Made by a program: the position numbers and the translations under genes | Assembly: GCA_031430575.1 (NCBI GenBank) | Contig: JANPBT010000038.1 | Location: forward strand, 1-9,773 | Direction: 5' to 3' | From: JANMDS01 sp031430575 | Lineage (GTDB): Bacteria > Pseudomonadota > Gammaproteobacteria > Burkholderiales > Casimicrobiaceae | Length of the DNA: 9,773 bases | Shown: positions 6,719-9,773 of the stretch, one piece after another | Numbering within the stretch: the stretch's first letter is position 1 | How the letters are laid out: the number at the start of each line of letters is the position of its first letter | Notes under the pieces: generated by a model | The model's input: only the letters and a program-made list of their open reading frames with translations | The model's database searches: none | Told to the model about the DNA's origin: nothing

Positions 6719-6889
6719 AATTCCTGCGGCGCAGAATTCGCGTTTTTAAGCAGATTTCTTCCGAAAAGTACCAAATCTGCGCCGCAGGTATTTCTGCGAT
6801 TTGCGCCTTTCATCGACGCCGTGTCGGAATGCGCTGCGCTCCTTCCGACCTACGCTCGCTGATAGACACGAGGCTTCATATTCCGATCG
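6719..6889. repeat. Structured ~170-bp repeat, copy A
   Basis: It aligns to copy B at 6909-7075 with scattered changes. In order on the plus strand: CCTGCGGCGCAG (6723-6734), AGCAGATTT, an AAATCTGC arm merging with CTGCGCCGCAGGTA (6777-6790), then GTCGGAA (6823-6829) facing TTCCGAC (6843-6849), then CGAGGCTTCATATTCCG. The 12-bp outer arms can close a long stem-loop that contains an inner GCAGATTT/AAATCTGC stem, and the TCGGAA hairpin is a separate REP-type element. Minus-strand reading stays open (from an ATG at 6813) into the Ig fragment, probably by chance. Confidence 0.7.
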
Positions 6890-6908
6890 TAGTAGAAGGT
6901 GAGCGCAA

Positions 6909-7075
6909 CTTCCTGCGGCGAGGAATTCGCATTTTTAAGCAGATTTGCTCCGAAAAGTGCCAAATCTGCGCCGCAGGTATGTCTGCAATTTGCGCGTCTC
7001 ATCTAATCGGTGTCGGAATACGCTGCGCTTCTTCCGAGCTACGCTCGCTCATTTCGCAACCTCGTATTCCGGTCA
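6909..7075. repeat. Structured ~170-bp repeat, copy B
   Basis: This is the second copy of the element at 6719-6889, offset by about 190 bp. Outer arms are CCTGCGGCG (6912-6920) and CGCCGCAGG; inner arms GCAGATTTG/CAAATCTGC form a 9-bp stem, one pair longer than in copy A. It carries the 14-mer at 6966-6979 and the TCGGAA/TTCCGA hairpin at 7013-7037. The part from about 6999 to 7065 is also translated as the C-terminus of the one-TM protein gene 6999-7376. Confidence 0.7.
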
Positions 7076-7376
7076 TATCGGTAGATCCGTCGGCTTCCAC
7101 CGCGATCGAGTATTCGCAGCCGACAGCTTTAAAGTCAAATCCCCAAGTTCCATCATAATCGTCAAATCGGTGAAAAACCAGAGTAACCGTCTCCCGTTTT
7201 CTGTCGGGATTGCGACGCGCTTCATTTATGTCGATACGCTTCTGGGCAATACTGAGCGCCTGATCCATAGAAAGTACTTTTGGTCTTTCCTTGAACATAA
7301 AATGCGCCAAGACGAGCGCTAAAAAAACCGCGATACCAGCGATCAGTAGCCAATGACTCCGAAGGCGAATTTTCAA
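6999..7376 (-). CDS. One-TM hypothetical protein with repeat-encoded C-terminus
   Basis: The 125 aa product has a membrane anchor at residues 9-28 (WLLIAGIAVFLALVLAHFMF) after a basic N-terminus, then a soluble part, probably periplasmic. The stretch MDQALSIAQKRID (37-49) followed by GTWGFDFK and YSIAVEADGS is loosely like PepSY-type folds, but I cannot assign it. The start is a TTG one base after the TAA of the frame downstream of the 86-bp insertion; it is chosen because it keeps the anchor, though the ribosome site is poor. The last ~16 residues (SERSSEEAQRIPTPIR) are encoded by the TCGGAA hairpin of repeat copy B, so the native C-terminus has probably been replaced. Its position in the block behind the Rhs gene makes it a possible immunity or accessory protein. 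Confidence 0.55.
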   Translation of the reverse strand: MKIRLRSHWLLIAGIAVFLALVLAHFMFKERPKVLSMDQALSIAQKRIDINEARRNPDRKRETVTLVFHRFDDYDGTWGFDFKAVGCEYSIAVEADGSTDMTGIRGCEMSERSSEEAQRIPTPIR

Positions 7377-7392
7377 TTTAGGAGCATTTTCC

Positions 7393-7406
7393 CGATAAAT
7401 TTATCG
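7393..7406. promoter_or_regulatory. Perfect 14-bp AT-rich palindrome CGATAAATTTATCG
   Basis: It lies 17-30 bp upstream of the TTG start of the one-TM gene, on the side where a promoter or operator would sit. No -35/-10 pair was convincing. It may be an operator, or chance within AT-rich DNA. Confidence 0.2.
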
Positions 7407-7463
7407 CTTTAGAACCCGTCAAATTAATGTCAAATTTCAACGGACCGCTCGGATAGTCGTCGT

Positions 7464-7549
7464 CGGGTGGCAGCCTCTGCCCACCCTCTCCCAATTCCAA
7501 TGCGCTGGTTGAGCACCCGCGTGGGCACGGGAGTGTCCACCCTACCGGG
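7464..7549. mobile_element. 86-bp double-hairpin REP/MITE-like insertion
   Basis: Comparison with the near-identical paralogue at 7991-8206 shows this block is extra: the flanks GTCGTCGT and CTTCCCGAATTCG are adjacent in the paralogue apart from a C/T change. The left half folds as GGGTGGCAG...CTGCCCACCC and the right half as GTGGGCAC-GGGA-GTGTCCAC, with GGTAGGGTGG at the end on the minus strand. Two facing hairpins of the GGTGGGC type are typical of REP doublets in proteobacteria. The ends are only roughly inverted (CGGGTGG and CCACCCTACCGGG) and no target duplication larger than one base is visible. At 86 bp it shifts the host frame and supplies the new TAG. Confidence 0.7.
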
Positions 7550-7745
7550 CTTCCCGAATTCGAAGCCATCGACAGATGGTTGGCGCAACCACCCAGCCGA
7601 CTAACAGCATAAGCAACATGGTCAACCACGAACTGAAAAGTGAGCCGAGCGACCAAAACGGATTTACAACATCTACTAGGTGCGCAAACAAACCTGACGC
7701 AGCAAAAAGCACTATTGTCGCTTGAAATCGGGTGGCAAATTTCAC
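7542..7745 (-). CDS. Two-TM small membrane protein, distal truncated copy
   Basis: The 67 aa product is the third gene of a tandem triplet. It differs from the first copy (7991-8206) by 5 bases over about 194 bp, giving two residue changes (Met to Leu and Pro to Leu in the second membrane segment). Its membrane segments lie at about 8-27 and 38-58. It starts with GTG where the first copy has ATG; homology stops exactly there, and the possible ribosome site TAGGA is 12 nt away. The C-terminus ends LRIREAR because the 86-bp insertion brings in a stop; the acidic tail (DDD...) of the other copies is lost. Bases beyond the insertion would have encoded DDDYPSGPLKFDINLTG and more in the original frame. 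It may be non-functional. Confidence 0.6.
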   Translation of the reverse strand: MKFATRFQATIVLFAASGLFAHLVDVVNPFWSLGSLFSSWLTMLLMLLVGWVVAPTICRWLRIREAR

Positions 7746-7759
7746 GGCTTCGCCAAATC

Positions 7760-7975
7760 CTACTCTTGATCATCGTCGTCTGTTCGAATCCGCAGCAATC
7801 GACATAGGATTGGTGCGATCAACCACATGACAAAAAACATGGGCAAGAGCGTTAACCATGAATGAAAGAGATGCCCCAAAGAAAAAAAAGGAAACGCAAC
7901 CGTCAGGAGTACGGTCACTAACATCCATATCGCAAAAAAAACTATTGATGCTTCAAATCGCTTTTTGAAAGACAT
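7760..7975 (-). CDS. Two-TM small membrane protein, diverged middle copy
   Basis: This 71 aa paralogue has the same plan: basic start (MSFKKRFEAS), membrane segment about 8-28, the FFSLGHLFHSWLTLLPM signature, membrane segment about 38-58, then RLLRIRTDDDDQE. The motif F-sLG-LF-SW-T-LPM-W-AP--CR-LRIR is shared by all three copies. The ATG at 7975 is preferred over the GTG at 7984 because AAGAAG lies 8 nt upstream and it gives exactly the length of the first copy. Both termini should be cytoplasmic. The two-TM plan with SW and AP motifs in the second half recalls DUF2798-type proteins, a weak resemblance. Its place behind an Rhs-type tip suggests an immunity protein; this is inference. Confidence 0.65.
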   Translation of the reverse strand: MSFKKRFEASIVFFAIWMLVTVLLTVAFPFFSLGHLFHSWLTLLPMFFVMWLIAPILCRLLRIRTDDDDQE

Positions 7976-7990
7976 TGGTATCACTTCTTG

Positions 7991-8206
7991 CTAGTATTCG
8001 GCATCGTCGTCTTCCCGAATTCGAAGCCATCGACAGATGGTTGGCGCAACCACCCAGCCGACTAACAGCATAGGCAACATGGTCATCCACGAACTGAAAA
8101 GTGAGCCGAGCGACCAAAACGGATTTACAACATCTACTAAGTGCGCAAACAAACCTGATGCAGCAAAAAGCACTATCGTCGCTTGAAATCGGGTGGCAAA
8201 TTTCAT
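7991..8206 (-). CDS. Two-TM small membrane protein, first copy; candidate immunity protein
   Basis: The 71 aa product has membrane segments at about 8-27 (ATIVLFAASGLFAHLVDVV) and 38-58 (SSWMTMLPMLLVGWVVAPTI), basic residues at both ends and an acidic tail DDDAEY. It should form a hairpin in the inner membrane with both ends inside. The ATG starts only 6 bp after the Rhs stop codon, so it is very likely co-transcribed and translationally coupled with the Rhs gene; this is the usual place of the cognate immunity gene in polymorphic-toxin loci. A purine-rich AAAG lies about 12 nt upstream within the Rhs end. The next paralogue follows after 15 bp. The function is unproven; a small regulator or chaperone of surface display are alternatives. 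Confidence 0.65.
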   Translation of the reverse strand: MKFATRFQATIVLFAASGLFAHLVDVVNPFWSLGSLFSSWMTMLPMLLVGWVVAPTICRWLRIREDDDAEY

Positions 8207-8212
8207 TTCGAT

Positions 8213-9773
8213 CTACTTTGTGCAGCACTTGGTTTCTGACTTTGTGACAGCGCTCCATCCGAACAACGTCGAAGTGGCTGAGATATCAAAACCGTACGCG
8301 GGACCATCAAACATCGCGTACATGTTAAGGCGTCCGAGCATCCAACGCACAAGTATGCTGCCCCCCGCACCCAAGACGCTGTTTACCCCACTAGTCCACG
8401 CTGAGCCGTTTGCACATGACGGATCAGGACAGTTCGCGAAACGATCTACCATCGTGATGCTGCTGGACGCCCCAGACGCTTCTTTCAAAAAGCTTCCGAC
8501 ACCTTTCACGCTTGCACCTGCCCCCAACGTTACAAAAGATGCGAATCCTTCTACAGAAACCTGCTTGTCGCACTTGCACTCAGACTTAAAGTTGAAAAAC
8601 GCTAACTGTCCACCGATGCCGACTGTCGCGCCGAACGTGGAAATATTTCCGGAATACGTGACGGCTTGACCTCTCGGGTCAATTGCCCGCAGCGGTGATT
8701 GGTCCACATACCCAAAAGTACTAACCCCACCTCGCAACCCAATCGGATCACTCTCAACATACCTCCCCGTAGAAGAATCATAATCCCGAAAGTAGTTGTA
8801 ATGCTTCCCCGTCTCCGCATCATAAACCTGCCCCGGAAACCGCAAGTTGAAGCGAAACTGCGCCGCAGGTAATCCAGCGCCCGTGACGTTCTGCGGGTTC
8901 TCATTGGCCGCACTCTCGCCAAACGGCGTTGATTCCCATTCCCAAACCCTTTTGTTGTCCGTAGGGTTAGTCACCACGCGCGGCGTGCCCAAATGATCGG
9001 GGTGGACGTAAAACGCATCAACGAGAACGGGGTTTGCTTCCGAGTTGTTGCCTACGTTATTGTTCGCAGGCGGCGGGTCGTTAATCGTAATCGCCGGCGA
9101 ACCGCCGCTCGAAGCAGCAAAGCCCGCCACCCCGCCGTAATGCGCGGTAAAGGTATGCGCGCCGACAGGTAGGCTCGTGTTGGCAGGGCTACAGGTTGCG
9201 ATTTTGTTGGCTCCGGCTGTGGTGAGGGGAAGATTAACACAGCTGGGCACATCTACGCTCAATCGCTTGAAAGTAACCGTGCCGCCTGTGACGGTGCTAG
9301 CCGATGCGGCTACCGTAGCGGTCAGCGTTGGACTATTCGGGTAATTCAGCGTGGTCGCGCTCGCGGTGACTGTGGTGGTGGTCGCAACGTCTGGCGCGGT
9401 GAGGGTGACGCTTGCGCTCGGGTTCGCGCCTGCGTTGAAGTTGGTATCGCCGCTGTAGAGCGCGTTGTAGGTTTTGGTGCCTGCGCTGGTTTCGGTTGCT
9501 GAGCAGGTAGCGGTTTTTGTGATGCCCGTTCCGGTGAGGGTTGCGGCGGCGCAATTGGCAAGCGAAGCGTTGGTCGCGTTGCGGAAGTTCACCGTGCCGG
9601 TGGCGGTCGTGGTGGCTGGGCTCGTTATTGTGGCGGTGAGGGTGAAGGCCGCGTTGAGCGCGGGTGTTGCCGTGCTGCTGGCCAGCGCTACGGTGGTGGG
9701 GTTGATCTTGCTGATCGTCTGCGATTGGGCGGCGCTGGTGGAGCCGTTGGTGGCGGTGTCGCCTAAATATTTG
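8213..9773 (-). CDS. Ig-like repeat / Rhs-core protein with glycine-rich tip (5' end outside window)
   Basis: 519 residues of the C-terminal part are seen; the frame is open through the right edge (first full codon at 9772). Numbering from there: residues 1-22 end one bacterial Ig-like repeat (KYLGDTATNGS), 23-128 and 129-230 are two further Ig-like repeats with YSGDTNFN- and HYGGVAGF-type ends, 231-250 is an Asn-rich linker, and 255-367 is the Rhs-repeat-associated core with HPDHLGTPRVV, WEWESTPFGE, NLRFPGQVYDAETGKHYNYF, RDYDSSTGRYVESDPIGL and the boundary PLRAIDPRG. Residues 368-519 form a variable tip: glycine-rich, with hydrophobic patches (GATVGIGGQLAFFNF, GSILVRWMLGRLNMYAMF), six cysteines including ECKC and a CC near the end. 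I recognise no enzyme motif in it; a membrane-acting tip would suit the membrane proteins encoded just behind. Rhs proteins normally deliver such tips to competitor cells or act in surface contact. Residues LPAAQF at the core are encoded by the dispersed 14-mer. Confidence 0.85.
   Translation of the reverse strand, partial: KYLGDTATNGSTSAAQSQTISKINPTTVALASSTATPALNAAFTLTATITSPATTTATGTVNFRNATNASLANCAAATLTGTGITKTATCSATETSAGTKTYNALYSGDTNFNAGANPSASVTLTAPDVATTTTVTASATTLNYPNSPTLTATVAASASTVTGGTVTFKRLSVDVPSCVNLPLTTAGANKIATCSPANTSLPVGAHTFTAHYGGVAGFAASSGGSPAITINDPPPANNNVGNNSEANPVLVDAFYVHPDHLGTPRVVTNPTDNKRVWEWESTPFGESAANENPQNVTGAGLPAAQFRFNLRFPGQVYDAETGKHYNYFRDYDSSTGRYVESDPIGLRGGVSTFGYVDQSPLRAIDPRGQAVTYSGNISTFGATVGIGGQLAFFNFKSECKCDKQVSVEGFASFVTLGAGASVKGVGSFLKEASGASSSITMVDRFANCPDPSCANGSAWTSGVNSVLGAGGSILVRWMLGRLNMYAMFDGPAYGFDISATSTLFGWSAVTKSETKCCTK
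8858..8871 (+). repeat. Dispersed repeat CTGCGCCGCAGGTA inside the Rhs core
   Basis: Exact copy of the 14-mer within coding sequence; read on the minus strand it gives LPAAQ followed by F, directly before the conserved NLRFPGQ block. The extended match TACCTGCGGCGCAGTTT is shared with the intergenic copies at 1-34, 4716 and 6054. Confidence 0.75.

Noticed and set aside
6592..6813. A 73-codon minus-strand frame starting in repeat copy A and containing YSGDTNFNAG
   Set aside because: It joins repeat-derived sequence to the stray Ig fragment and stops soon after; there is no independent sign of a gene.
6850..7002. A 50-codon minus-strand frame whose ATG overlaps the stop of the one-TM gene (ATGA)
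   Set aside because: The overlap is suggestive of coupling, but nearly all of the frame is repeat copy B, and copy A encodes a similar peptide out of context. It is kept only as a note.
6719..7075. Repeats with regular spacing, considered as a CRISPR array
   Set aside because: Only two long copies exist, with internal palindromes and no uniform short repeats or spacers; no cas genes are present.
6211..7158. A 315-codon plus-strand open frame
   Set aside because: It runs antisense through two repeat copies, the Ig fragment and the minus-strand frames. Its apparent internal protein repeats are just the DNA repeats, there is no ribosome site, and the composition is Arg/Cys/Ser-rich as in shadow frames.
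8602..8922. A 106-codon minus-strand frame inside the Rhs gene
   Set aside because: It lies entirely over the conserved Rhs core in another phase and has a low-complexity, Arg-rich composition.

Overview
The window looks like chromosomal DNA of a Gram-negative proteobacterium, most likely a betaproteobacterium (Burkholderiales-like). This is inferred from Tat and Sec export signals, an FdhD of the TTGCGxG type, an Rhs-type surface protein preceded by bacterial Ig-like repeats, and several families of short palindromic REP-like repeats. No rRNA, tRNA, transposase or CRISPR array was seen, so taxonomy is an inference.

Left part (1-4609): a two-gene minus-strand operon encodes a Sec-exported DUF1800 protein followed 14 bp later by a Tat-exported DUF1501 protein, a pair often found together. 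It is preceded by a candidate promoter abutted by a 7-bp inverted repeat, and a strong 16-bp-stem hairpin lies at the window edge beyond it. Next comes fdhD (formate dehydrogenase sulfurtransferase), also on the minus strand. Two small plus-strand ORFs flank fdhD and are doubtful.

Middle (4610-6149): a plus-strand exported alpha/beta hydrolase of the dienelactone-hydrolase type stands alone. It is followed by a cluster of hairpins, including a good intrinsic terminator for the minus strand that appears to close the right-hand gene block.

Right part (6150-9773, all minus strand, read from right to left): the 3' part of an Ig-repeat/Rhs-core protein enters from the right edge and ends in a glycine-rich 152-residue tip of unknown type. 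Six bases after its stop starts the first of three tandem genes for 67-71 aa two-TM proteins. The outer two copies are almost identical and the middle one is diverged. The distal copy is cut short by an 86-bp double-hairpin element. Then follow a one-TM 125 aa protein whose C-terminus is written by a repeat, two copies of a ~170-bp structured repeat, a 59-bp stray piece of the Ig-like coding region, an orphan tip-like reading frame, and a frameshifted lipoprotein-like gene. This is the layout expected of a polymorphic-toxin locus: a variable-tip main gene, possible immunity genes, then displaced or decaying tip/partner modules. The toxin and immunity roles are inferred, not shown.

The 14-mer CTGCGCCGCAGGTA occurs seven times on one strand or the other, in intergenic hairpins, in the structured repeats, and once translated inside the Rhs core.
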